Assembly (NCBI GenBank): GCA_023457355.1
Contig: JAEWLW010000072.1
Coordinates: 1-64,000 of the forward strand
Source: Bacillota bacterium
GTDB lineage: Bacteria > Bacillota > Clostridia > Oscillospirales > Ruminococcaceae
Reading direction: 5' to 3'
DNA length: 64,000 bases
Shown here: piece by piece, positions 24,842 through 32,106 of the stretch
How positions within the stretch are numbered: position 1 is the first letter of the stretch
Layout of the letters: every line of letters begins with the position of its first letter
Position numbers and translations under genes: made by a program
Notes under the pieces: generated by a model
What the model was told of the DNA's origin: nothing
Seen by the model: only the letters and a program-made list of their open reading frames with translations
The model's database searches: none

Positions 24842-25828
24842 ATGAAACGGAATCTGTTTTTTCTTGCGGCTGTGGCGTTGCTGCTTTCGGCAATGCTGCT
24901 AACCAGTGGTTGCGCGGCATGCTCCCGCGATTTGACGGGCTCATCCATTCCGCCCAGCTCCAGCATGGTGCCCAACCCTGTGCCGTCCACGCCGCCCAGC
25001 AGCTCGTCCATCCCAAGCTCCTCGATTCCCCCTGGTTCAAGCGGCAGTTCTGCCACATCGTCTGAATTGCCCGCGCTTGCAATGAGTGCCGATTTTTTAC
25101 AAATCGGCACTCTGAGCAATAAATCGGTTCTTTGGGGGCCGGGAACACATCAGGATGCGCTGGGACGATCTACTGCCTGTATAGGTCTCCAGCAGCAATA
25201 CAGCATGTATGATGCGTTTTTTATTGCGCCTGAAACTCAGAATACCATCACCCTTTCGTTCGACCAAGGCTACGAAAACGGCTATACTGCACCGATTCTC
25301 GACGCGCTTAAAGAAAAGGGCGTTCGGGCAATCTTTTTTTTGACCGGGCATTATGTTCGCAGCCAGCCCGAGCTGGTTCAGCGCATGATTGACGAAGGCC
25401 ACATATTGGGCAACCATTCCGACAGCCATAAGGTTTATTGCGAGGAATTGAATATCGAAGAATCGTTTGAAGACGCCAAATGGATGCAGGATTATGTGCG
25501 GGATAATTTTAACTATGAAATGCGGCTGTTTCGTTTTCCAGAGGGAAAATTTTCGGAACAGTCGCTTGCCCTGATGCAGCAGATGGGCTACAAAAGCATC
25601 TTCTGGAGCTTTGCCTACAGCGACTGGGACGTTAAAAACCAGCCGGCGCCCGCCGCCGCATTGGAGAAGATAATAAAGTATCTGCACCCCGGTGAAATTA
25701 TGCTGCTGCATTCTGTCAGCGCAACCAATGCTGAGATTTTACCGCAGCTCATTGACGCCATGCGGGATAAAGGATATACCGTCGGCCCGTTTGAAGCTAT
25801 TGACCAACCACCCCTGAATCAACAATAG
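24842..25828 (+). CDS. pdaA: PdaA-like polysaccharide deacetylase, lipoprotein form
   Basis: A 328-residue exported protein. The start ATG at 24842 follows GGAGGGG. The signal ends in a lipobox (LLTSGC, Cys about 24), then a Ser/Pro-rich linker (about 30-75). The NodB domain (about 130-310) carries SFDQGYENGYT, FFLTGHYV, GNHSDSH (metal His pair), FRFPEGKFSEQ and LLHSV. This set is characteristic of the delta-lactam-forming spore-cortex deacetylase PdaA; the second Asp of the usual DDG motif is Gln (DQG), where PdaA has Asn. It would act on muramic acid during sporulation. A lipoprotein anchor with a Ser-rich tether is a variation on secreted PdaA. Confidence 0.8.
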   Translation: MKRNLFFLAAVALLLSAMLLTSGCAACSRDLTGSSIPPSSSMVPNPVPSTPPSSSSIPSSSIPPGSSGSSATSSELPALAMSADFLQIGTLSNKSVLWGPGTHQDALGRSTACIGLQQQYSMYDAFFIAPETQNTITLSFDQGYENGYTAPILDALKEKGVRAIFFLTGHYVRSQPELVQRMIDEGHILGNHSDSHKVYCEELNIEESFEDAKWMQDYVRDNFNYEMRLFRFPEGKFSEQSLALMQQMGYKSIFWSFAYSDWDVKNQPAPAAALEKIIKYLHPGEIMLLHSVSATNAEILPQLIDAMRDKGYTVGPFEAIDQPPLNQQ

Positions 25829-25955
25829 ATATTATCGAATCTCCGATTCAGGAGATTCGGGCGGCTGGCACCCGCCAAAGACGATGATGGTGAATGGCGG
25901 AAACGCTCCGTCAAGATAACGCCCGTTTTATTGGCGGTTCATATTCATTTAAAGA

Positions 25956-25994
25956 AAAAAGCAGGGCTGCACGATTTGTGCCGCCCTGCTTTTT
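25956..25994. terminator. Bidirectional terminator
   Basis: 12-bp stem AAAAAGCAGGGC/GCCCTGCTTTTT (25956-25967 with 25983-25994), with T-runs on both strands. It ends the coiled-coil gene on the minus strand and could stop read-through from pdaA. Confidence 0.8.
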
Positions 25995-26001
25995 GATGCG
26001 G

Positions 26002-26412
26002 TTATTCTTTTTCTTCTGCGGGTTGTGCCGGCTCGGTTTCCTCAACTTCTTCTTTAACCTCTTGGGCCTCAACAACCGGCGCGGTGTCATCCGCCGCAAA
26101 GTCCGTGGCAACACTATATTCCACAGCATCGCGCTCGTTCTTGTGCTGCTCAATTTCGAGGTCCAGGTCGGCAATCTGTTTGACCAGCACGTCAATATCG
26201 CGGCAATAATCCAGCAGCTCTTCCGGCATAGTTTCACCGGCCTTGACTTTGCTGTAGCAATACCGTCCAATCGCTGCGTAGACCCCTTCTATCTGGCGTT
26301 CAAGCCCGGCTCTGTCAATGCCCAGCTTTGCAATTTGAACCTGCTCGCCGGCCTTTTTTGCGGTGGTGGAAGCAATGTTGCCGAGAATTTTACCGAATTT
26401 TTCAAATCCCAT
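26002..26412 (-). CDS. Small coiled-coil protein with acidic tail
   Basis: A 136-residue protein I do not recognise. The N-terminus MGFEKFGKILGNIASTTAKK is helical. Residues about 25-95 are predicted amphipathic helix (LERQIEGVYAAIGRYCYSKV; IDVLVKQIADLDLEIEQHKN), and the last 30 residues are Glu/Pro/Ala rich. No signal peptide or membrane helix. AGGAGG precedes the start. It is monocistronic, with a strong terminator. The layout resembles small zinc-ribbon or phage-shock-like accessory proteins but lacks CxxC motifs. Function unknown. Confidence 0.75.
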   Translation of the reverse strand: MGFEKFGKILGNIASTTAKKAGEQVQIAKLGIDRAGLERQIEGVYAAIGRYCYSKVKAGETMPEELLDYCRDIDVLVKQIADLDLEIEQHKNERDAVEYSVATDFAADDTAPVVEAQEVKEEVEETEPAQPAEEKE

Positions 26413-26553
26413 TCCAATATTCCTCCTTGTTGGTAATCGAGCCGAAAAACCTCTCTTGTTAATTTTTAGTATAGCATATTAAAATTAAAAGTCTACTTTT
26501 TTAAATACAACTCTTTTTTAAGAAAAAGCAAAAAGATCATGAATTAATGTCAG

Positions 26554-27420
26554 TTATTCCACGCCGATCCGCTTCATAAACCGCTCGGTGGAAATGCCGT
26601 AAGGCCTGTTGAAACGTCCCAGCGCCTGCAATACGCCGGTATCGCCGGTGAGGACATTAACTTTTTCACAGCAGGTCAGCATGGCGGTGAATCCCATTTC
26701 CTGCAAAATCGGCACTGAATCTTTGCTGATATACCCGAAAGGATAGGTAAAGGTTGTGGGCACAATACCGCAATACTCTTCAAGCAGCGACTGGGTTTTT
26801 CCCACGTCAGTCATCAGCGCCGCGTAATAATCGGCGTCACTTTCGCCGAGCTTTTTCTTCGCGCCTTTGCGGCCTTTATCCTTCCGGTGCATGTCGTAGG
26901 TGTGGTTTCCTATCTCCACACGCCCCGTTGCGGTCAATTCCTCAATATCCTCCCAGCACAAATACGCATAGGCGGGGTTCGGATCCGGTTTTTGAGCGTA
27001 GCATTCACTATAGTTGCCCACTACCGAAACAACCGCTTTCATATCATATTTTTCCAAAAGCGGCAGCACATAGGTTAAATTGTTGAGGTAACCGTCATCC
27101 AGCGTGATGATGATGGGCTTCTCCGGCAGCGCCTGCCCGGTTAGCACCGCTTGGGCCACCTCCGATACAAACATCGTTGTATAGCCGTGCGCCTTGATAT
27201 AGGCCAAATCACGTTCGACCGTTTCGGGCGTGACGGTGTAGGGACCGGCCAGTGATTTATCTTTAAGCACGCTGTGGTACATAATGATCGGCAGCGGTAC
27301 GCCTTCTGCACCCGCCGCAGTTGATACGGGCAGCGTCACCGCCAGATGCAACAGCAGCCCGGCCATCAGCAGGCAGCATATTGCCCGTGCGCGAATGGAA
27401 ATACATAAAAATTTCCGCAT
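26554..27420 (-). CDS. Exported polysaccharide deacetylase
   Basis: A 288-residue NodB-family protein. A signal peptide is at about 12-38 (ICCLLMAGLLLHLAVTLPVS). Catalytic motifs are TLDDGY (about 106-111), GNHTYDMH (about 170-177) and FTYPFGYIS. A long basic insertion (RKDKGRKGAKKKLG) follows the metal His. It begins 8 bases after the catalase-fold gene, so the two form an operon. It would deacetylate GlcNAc or MurNAc in wall or spore polymers. Specificity is not deducible. Confidence 0.88.
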   Translation of the reverse strand: MRKFLCISIRARAICCLLMAGLLLHLAVTLPVSTAAGAEGVPLPIIMYHSVLKDKSLAGPYTVTPETVERDLAYIKAHGYTTMFVSEVAQAVLTGQALPEKPIIITLDDGYLNNLTYVLPLLEKYDMKAVVSVVGNYSECYAQKPDPNPAYAYLCWEDIEELTATGRVEIGNHTYDMHRKDKGRKGAKKKLGESDADYYAALMTDVGKTQSLLEEYCGIVPTTFTYPFGYISKDSVPILQEMGFTAMLTCCEKVNVLTGDTGVLQALGRFNRPYGISTERFMKRIGVE

Positions 27421-27428
27421 TCAATATC

Positions 27429-29300
27429 TCACCCGCCAAGCGCTAATGTCATCGCCTGACCAAATTCCAAATCGGCGCGCGAAAAGAGGATAAGCACCTG
27501 TTCCAGCAGCAACGGCGGCACACGCAGAAGCTCTTCGCTGAGGTTATCAATCAGCCTGTGGCGTGAAAATTCGCCGAGCGAGCGTAAATATTGCTGCACC
27601 TGGGAAAAATCATCACCCTGTTTTAAGGCTGGAGCGGGCACATGCTCAATGCCGGGAATAATATTTTCAGGCTGAAACCGCGCGCGGTCCAACTCGATTT
27701 GCACATCATCGGGCAGCCTTTCTAACGTCAGCAACCCGATGCGCTGAATTTTAAACTGCTCCGCCGGCCAGATGGCGGTTGGATCAAACGGGTCAAAGGG
27801 CAGCGCGGCAAACTGATCGGGCTCAATGACCTGGATGCTCAACTCATACTGCGGGCGCTCCCCCGCCTGAAGGCTCTGGGCGAGGTCGCGCGCCACGGCG
27901 TCGGGGTCGGAACCCGCCAGCTCCTCCGCCTCAAAGCGTGTAAGGGTTTGCGGGCGCTGGCGCGAAAGCCAGCGCGGGCGCACCGCCCGGCGCTCGCCTC
28001 TGGCGTTAATCCACAGACAGGGCAGCCCGTAACCGTCTATCGTGCGATAGCTGCCGATGGTGCCCAGGTCGGAGTAAAGCCACATAGCCGCGTGCAACGC
28101 CTCGGGATGCGTTACAAGAAACTCCCAGAAGGCCGCGCGGGTGCGCAAACCTGTTTTGGGGTTGGCGCGCGATGCGGCGCAGCACTCATCCAGCGCTTTT
28201 TCGGTGGCTGCCACCGAAACGGGCAGATGCATGCCGAACAGGTCATACTCGCCCTCTCTGCAAAAGAACTTGACCGTGAAGCTGCGGCGGCATCTTGTGG
28301 CATCAGCACCGCCCACAGGTATATCGGCAGCAAAGCGCACCAGTGTTTGAACCGCCTCGCCCGGTGTTTGTAAAAAAGACGCCAGCGTGTATTTGCCCAT
28401 GCGCTCATACGGACGAAAAACGCCATAGGCCCCGGTTCCTTTTTCAAATTCGGTGTGTGCAATGCAACCGGTCTCTTCTGTTTTAACCGGTTCAAAAGCG
28501 CGCTCTTTTCTTATGGAAACCGGCGGGGCCGGTGCCTGCTCCGGCATGACCTGGGGCAAGCGTGGCGGGACTGCCGCAGGCGGTGCGGCAAAATTTTGCG
28601 GCATTGAGTTGATTTCTTGGTCGCTTTTTAACGGCTCCCCGGCCATTTCAGGACGTTTATCGGCAACCGCTATGAATGGTGCCGCATTTTGCGCGGTGTT
28701 TTCAATTTGCTGCTGGGGTGGTACCTGTGGCGGCTGCTGCCCATTGTTTGCGGACGGCGCCTCAGCAACGGTGCCTCGCATCTCTGAAAGCTGCGGCATA
28801 TCGGGCAACGGCGGCGCGAGGACAGCCGGCGGTGCGGGTGCAGCCGGCGGTGATATTTCGAGCATCTGGGGTAACGTTTCCTGAACCGGTGCCTGCCGGA
28901 TAGGAATGGTCTGTTCTTCAATTGGCGCAAGGGTATTCAACCTGGGTGTCAGGGTTGGAAGCATGATTGGGGGCGTATCAACCACAACCCGCTCTCGGCG
29001 AACTTCGGGTTGCACCGCTATTTTCTTGTTTTCAAACACCGCCTGCGCAGCCGGCGGCTTAAGCTCGGCTTTTTGCTGCACCGGCCGCATCTGGTTTTCC
29101 GCTTTGGGTTGCACCACGGTTTGACTGGCCGATGTAACGGCCTGCACCGGCCTGCTTCTTTCAGACGACTCCAGGTTCTGGGCCAGTGTCGGCTTGCCCG
29201 GCGGTGTTGCCCGCTGATAACGCAGCAGCTCTGCACGGTATCGTTCCATCATCGCTTCAAGCGATGCATGATCAAATTCATTTGCAGTTGGTCTTTGCAC
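27429..29300 (-). CDS. Catalase-fold protein without heme ligands, with long proline-rich N-terminal region
   Basis: A 623-residue protein. Residues 1-270 are Pro/Gln/Ala rich and probably disordered. Residues about 280-585 follow the catalase fold closely: VRFAADIPVGGADATRCRRS and FTVKFFCREGEYDLFG (catalase: VRFSTV..GSADT.RD.RGFAVKFYTEEGNYDLVG), NPKTGLR, SDLGTIGSYR, INARGER, FDPFDPTAIWP, FQPENIIPGI. Active-site positions differ: a His persists (H282, with a 3-residue insertion after it), but the distal Asn is H358, and the RLFSY heme-ligand motif is DDFSQ (563-567), so the proximal Tyr is Gln567 and its Arg is Asp563. No signal peptide. GTG start with AAGGAGG upstream. Possibly sporulation-controlled. 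Confidence 0.8.
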   Translation of the reverse strand: MQRPTANEFDHASLEAMMERYRAELLRYQRATPPGKPTLAQNLESSERSRPVQAVTSASQTVVQPKAENQMRPVQQKAELKPPAAQAVFENKKIAVQPEVRRERVVVDTPPIMLPTLTPRLNTLAPIEEQTIPIRQAPVQETLPQMLEISPPAAPAPPAVLAPPLPDMPQLSEMRGTVAEAPSANNGQQPPQVPPQQQIENTAQNAAPFIAVADKRPEMAGEPLKSDQEINSMPQNFAAPPAAVPPRLPQVMPEQAPAPPVSIRKERAFEPVKTEETGCIAHTEFEKGTGAYGVFRPYERMGKYTLASFLQTPGEAVQTLVRFAADIPVGGADATRCRRSFTVKFFCREGEYDLFGMHLPVSVAATEKALDECCAASRANPKTGLRTRAAFWEFLVTHPEALHAAMWLYSDLGTIGSYRTIDGYGLPCLWINARGERRAVRPRWLSRQRPQTLTRFEAEELAGSDPDAVARDLAQSLQAGERPQYELSIQVIEPDQFAALPFDPFDPTAIWPAEQFKIQRIGLLTLERLPDDVQIELDRARFQPENIIPGIEHVPAPALKQGDDFSQVQQYLRSLGEFSRHRLIDNLSEELLRVPPLLLEQVLILFSRADLEFGQAMTLALGG

Positions 29301-29332
29301 GACGCTTCAGCCTCCTTTTTTGTTCTCTCAAA

Positions 29333-29364
29333 AGTATATGTGCTGTCGCCGCGCAAATATTAAC
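29333..29364 (-). promoter_or_regulatory. Candidate sigma-E promoter of the catalase-fold operon
   Basis: Minus strand: GTTAATATTT (29364-29355), 14-base spacer, CATATACT (29340-29333). The -10 differs from the sigma-E CATACANT by one base. It lies about 25 bases before the Shine-Dalgarno. No better sigma-A promoter is nearby. Confidence 0.4.
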
Positions 29365-29579
29365 GCTAAATGGACATTTACTCGCCTTTTTGTCGGGGCC
29401 TTTGGCACACACTTTATACGAATATCCAATTCGGACGCTGTCCTGACGCAGCATTTCTCCCGCCATTCGTCGTCATCGTCTTTGGCATTCTCGTCCCGCA
29501 ATGACAAAACACCACACTAATCAACGCACCGCTTTATCAGAGGTTCGTATGCTATGTTATAGTCAAACCAATAGAAAAG

Positions 29580-29672
29580 TGAGACGGCGTTATTTTGTGA
29601 CTGGCAGGGCGTCAACGCAGTCAGGCGCAACAGACCGCCAAGACGGCTCGGTTTTCATTTGATTTGACTATA
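29580..29672. repeat. Intergenic repeat, family R3, copy b
   Basis: Shares AACAGACCGCCAAGACGG ... TTTGATTTGACTATAATA with the segment before purL (14185-14235). It sits in the 679-base gap 29301-29979, which holds only repeats and hairpins. Confidence 0.4.
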
Positions 29673-29715
29673 ATAATAGGTGGCCGGAATTCGGCCCCCG
29701 GGCTGCCCAAGCAAA

Positions 29716-29743
29716 AAGGGCCGCAGTTGCGGCCCTTTTTGCT
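29716..29743 (+). terminator. Terminator hairpin, first of two direct copies
   Basis: AAAAAGGGCCGCA-GT-TGCGGCCCTTTTT (29713-29740), with a T5 run. The same hairpin core recurs at 29943-29969, with the family A/B element between the copies. Confidence 0.7.
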
Positions 29744-29941
29744 TGTCAAAAAAGTCTTCGTACGGCTCAGCCTTTTTATGCCAAGCTTCGCAAAACGGGC
29801 AATTTTGCCCGTTTTATCGCCTGCGGGCGAGCAATCCGGCGCATTAATATGCGCCTCAACGCGAAAGTGGGAGCTCGCCGCCCCCCTTTCACACTTTGCC
29901 CCCGATGCTCAGCTTTACGAAATCCACTTCTTTGACAGTCT
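29744..29941. repeat. Intergenic repeat element, family A/B, copy A
   Basis: About 198 bp homologous to 44378-44609. It begins TGTCAAAAAAGTCTT and ends CTTTGACAGTCT, so the ends are short inverted repeats (TGTCAAA/TTTGACA). Internal blocks shared with the other copy include CGGGCAATTTTGC, GCCTCAACGC and GCTTTACGAAATCCA. It has no ORF. Confidence 0.7.
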
Positions 29942-29942
29942 C

Positions 29943-29969
29943 AAGGGCCGCAGTTGCGGCCCTTTTTCA
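29943..29969 (+). terminator. Terminator hairpin, second direct copy
   Basis: AAGGGCCGCAGTTGCGGCCCTTTTT, identical over 25 bases to the copy at 29716-29740. It lies just downstream of the M23 gene (minus strand), although its T-run favours the plus strand. Confidence 0.65.
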
Positions 29970-29979
29970 CAGTTTTATT

Positions 29980-30744
29980 TTACTTTTTGCTCATCAGGGA
30001 CATGGGGTCAATAAACTTGCCGTTCTGTTTGCACTCAAAATGCAGATGCGATGGCATCAGACTTTCAGCAGGGATATAACCGATCAGCCCGACCACCTGC
30101 CCCAGCTTAACCGAATCGCCTTCCTTAACGGATGGTTGCTTGGCCAGGCCGCAGTAAGTTGAAACCACACCGTCTGAATGGGTGATTTCGATCACATAAC
30201 CCCAAAGCGCATCGGAGCGCAAGGCCGTCACTTTTCCCTTGGCCGCCGCTTTTACGGCAGCGCCCTGCTCGCCCGCAATATCGATGCCGTTATGCGTGCG
30301 CCAGTCACCCAACGTTTCGCTTTTAACCAATGCGCCGTTGGAGTAAGGCGTAAATATTTCGCCCTCAATCGGCATGGTCAAGGACAATTTGGCTGATGAC
30401 GCCGGCACGCCGGACTGTTCTGAGCCGGTGGAACGCTCGGCCGGCTGACTCGATGAGGATTGCGCCTTTGAGGAAGAGGAGGACGGCTGAGAGGATTCTA
30501 CTTTGACGCCGTCTTGCTTTCCTGCCGCCTCCTCTAGCTGAGGGAAGTTCCATTCATCCGCTGCCGAATACTCTCGCGTTATCGTACTGGACTGTACCGG
30601 GGGTTGAACGGTCGCATCACCTGTGCCTGTTTCCATCGCGAGATAAGCTGCGGTTCCCGCACCCGCGAGACAGAAAGCCAGCACAACATAAAAGCCTTTA
30701 CCACTTAAAAATCCTGTAAATTTATTTTCGGAACGATCAGACAT
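29980..30744 (-). CDS. M23/LytM peptidase, SpoIIQ-like
   Basis: A 254-residue membrane-anchored protein. The start ATG at 30744 follows GGAGGTG. A transmembrane helix is at about 15-37 (GKGFYVVLAFCLAGAGTAAYLA), then a Ser-rich linker (about 85-118). The LytM domain is at about 135-250, with HNGIDIAG (zinc His and Asp) and HLHFE, so the zinc-site residues are intact. Single-TM LytM proteins of this layout include SpoIIQ, the forespore half of the engulfment channel; in many Clostridia SpoIIQ keeps the metal ligands. A sigma-F-like promoter supports this role. A vegetative endopeptidase remains possible. Confidence 0.8.
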   Translation of the reverse strand: MSDRSENKFTGFLSGKGFYVVLAFCLAGAGTAAYLAMETGTGDATVQPPVQSSTITREYSAADEWNFPQLEEAAGKQDGVKVESSQPSSSSSKAQSSSSQPAERSTGSEQSGVPASSAKLSLTMPIEGEIFTPYSNGALVKSETLGDWRTHNGIDIAGEQGAAVKAAAKGKVTALRSDALWGYVIEITHSDGVVSTYCGLAKQPSVKEGDSVKLGQVVGLIGYIPAESLMPSHLHFECKQNGKFIDPMSLMSKK

Positions 30745-30762
30745 CTTTTGCACCTCCGCCAT

Positions 30763-30792
30763 TATTTTGAGCGGAACAGGTGCCGGTTATGC
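30763..30792 (-). promoter_or_regulatory. Candidate sigma-F promoter of the SpoIIQ-like gene
   Basis: Minus strand: GCATA (30792-30788), 15-base spacer, GCTCAAAATA (30772-30763). The sigma-F consensus is GYATA and GGNNANAHTR; only the second G of the -10 differs. It lies 19 bases before the start codon, so the leader is very short. Confidence 0.5.
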
Positions 30793-30889
30793 CTTGCTTT
30801 TATAAAAAAGAGAATAATCGTTACATTTCTTTAGCATTACGGCTAGTTTGATTTTCATAATTCGCCTCAAAACGCTAAAACCGCTGGGA

Positions 30890-30985
30890 TCATACGGCGT
30901 TATCAGGGCAAATAAAGCGTGTAATCAGGCTGTTCACGTCCCATATCTTGCCCCCGCAAAAAGAGCAGCAACGACACGATGTCAT
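30890..30985 (-). CDS. Cys-rich 31-codon ORF, zinc-ribbon-like (doubtful)
   Basis: A short minus-strand ORF with an excellent ribosome site (GGAGG, 6-base spacing). The product reads MTSCRCCSFCGGKIWDVNSL and ends in RFICPDNAV. The CxxCG...FxCPxN pattern resembles a zinc ribbon whose last Cys is missing, like the remnant at 4260. It could be a micropeptide or a decayed gene; no neighbour explains it. Confidence 0.3.
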   Translation of the reverse strand: MTSCRCCSFCGGKIWDVNSLITRFICPDNAV

Positions 30986-31083
30986 CCCTGCCCTCCAAAA
31001 ATGCGATATTGCGCTATGGCCCTACGCGTTGCCGTCATAAAACAACACCCCACAATGCCGTTTCCTTTCCCGTATAAAACCCC

Positions 31084-31184
31084 GTCTTAGACAGGTGGGT
31101 GAGCGCCCACAGACATCGCGCTCCCTTCTTCCGCACATCCCCGCAAGGGGGATGGCGGGAGGTCTGCACTAGTCTGCCGGAGAC
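31084..31184 (-). other. Highly base-paired intergenic segment, possible structured RNA
   Basis: Nested pairing: CATCCCC/GGGGGATG hairpin (31136-31154), enclosed by CTCCC/GGGAG and CAGAC/GTCTG, a second hairpin GTGGGT..GCCCAC (31095-31110), and a closing stem 31084-31087/31181-31184. The closing stem pairs better as minus-strand RNA (G-U where the plus strand has A-C). It ends in GGGGTTTT on the minus strand. No known class recognised. The rest of the 30793-31282 gap, apart from the Cys-rich ORF, is empty. Confidence 0.35.
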
Positions 31185-31282
31185 ACTTAATGCCCCAAAT
31201 TTATGCTTGTCGGATTATAAATGGAAAAGGATGTCGCACATCGCAGGGTATCGTAATGTTATCTTATGACCGTAAACCGCAA

Positions 31283-31633
31283 TTATTCTTCATCAATAAA
31301 ATCGTAATCTTCGCCCAGGCGCTCCATAAACATAGCGGAAATACGGTTAAACTCCGCCTCGTCCTCAATGGCCTCTAAAAATTCTTCAACGCCTTCAGCG
31401 ACAACTTTGAGAACTACCAGTTCGCCCGGGTCGGACAGCAGCTCATCGGGATCTTCAATCACGGGAACAAGGGCAAGATACTGGACGCCGTCATCCTCCA
31501 TCATATCCACCACTTCAAACTCATGCTCAACGCCATCCTCATCCACAAGGGTGATGACGCCTTCGCCCGAATCGCCGCAGCCGCAAGCGCAATCTTCTTC
31601 ATGGTCGTGACCACAGTTGCAATGCTCGCTCAT
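31283..31633 (-). CDS. DUF1292 family protein with Cys/His-rich N-terminus
   Basis: A 116-residue acidic protein. The first 22 residues are Cys/His rich (HCNCGHDHEEDCACGCGD), a likely metal site. The remainder is the DUF1292 domain: ITLVDEDGVEHEFEVVDMME, YLALVPV, VVLKVV and a C-terminal helix with EFNRIS. DUF1292 proteins are common in Firmicutes, usually near the Holliday-junction resolvase ruvX (yrrK) and yrzL; here the gene stands alone behind its own promoter. Function unknown. Confidence 0.9.
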   Translation of the reverse strand: MSEHCNCGHDHEEDCACGCGDSGEGVITLVDEDGVEHEFEVVDMMEDDGVQYLALVPVIEDPDELLSDPGELVVLKVVAEGVEEFLEAIEDEAEFNRISAMFMERLGEDYDFIDEE

Positions 31634-31665
31634 AATCTATTTAACTCCTCTCATTTTCTAGGTAT

Positions 31666-31694
31666 AGTTTACGCTATACGCTAACGAAAGTCAA
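31666..31694 (-). promoter_or_regulatory. Sigma-A promoter of the DUF1292 gene
   Basis: Minus strand: TTGACT (31694-31689), 17-base spacer, TAAACT (31671-31666). Confidence 0.6.
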
Positions 31695-31748
31695 GAGCTA
31701 TGGGTTTTGGGCATTTTATGTAAAAATAATTTATTTTGTTGAATATAG

Positions 31749-31777
31749 TTGACTCTTTTGACTTGTTGTGTTATATT
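31749..31777 (+). promoter_or_regulatory. Sigma-A promoter of the 17-codon ORF
   Basis: TTGACT (31749-31754), 17-base spacer, TATATT (31772-31777). It faces right, away from DUF1292, and no conventional plus-strand gene follows before 32107. Confidence 0.7.
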
Positions 31778-31833
31778 AAAGATACAGAAAAGCTAAACGA
31801 TGAAAGGAAATATTATTGAAGGAGGTGAGTCCA

Positions 31834-31887
31834 ATGTGCACCGAAGAACCGTTTTCCCTTATTCAGGTTGGTGCCGTCGGTTATTAA
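31834..31887 (+). CDS. Isolated 17-residue peptide ORF
   Basis: The ORF MCTEEPFSLIQVGAVGY starts 50 bases after the predicted transcription start and is preceded by AAGGAGGTGA, a near-perfect anti-16S match with 8-base spacing from GGAGG. No processing, export or receptor gene is adjacent. A 39-codon ORF in another frame starts at 31800 but has no ribosome site. The transcript would run about 300 bases to the hairpin at 32053-32085, so a dual-function RNA, a leader peptide without a downstream gene, or a signalling/toxic peptide are all possible. Confidence 0.5.
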   Translation: MCTEEPFSLIQVGAVGY

Positions 31888-32052
31888 TTCGGGTCTGTAA
31901 AACGATTATTCGCTTTTGAAATCTCCTTTTACGCCAACAAACTATTTGTCATAACTTAACCCGATGGCATCGCCTGATACCACCGCAGTTTATATAGATT
32001 ATTAAGAGAGTGAGGACAATTTAAAAACTGATGTTGGATAAACCAATGCGCT

Positions 32053-32085
32053 AAGCGCCGTCTCCTGAAAAAGGAAACGGCGCTT
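32053..32085. terminator. Terminator hairpin
   Basis: AAGCGCCGT/ACGGCGCTT stem (32053-32061 with 32077-32085), followed by AAATTGTTCT on the plus strand. It ends the short plus-strand transcript and probably nrdG on the minus strand. The rest of 31888-32052 is featureless. Confidence 0.6.
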
Positions 32086-32106
32086 AAATTGTTCTGGATC
32101 ATCCCT

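Noticed and set aside
27429..29300. Calling this gene a functional catalase
   Set aside because: The heme-ligating Tyr and its Arg are replaced by Gln and Asp, and the distal Asn by His.
30848..31090. 80-codon plus-strand ORF in the gap before DUF1292
   Set aside because: Unlike any family, no ribosome site, opposite to the better-signalled Cys-rich mini-ORF.
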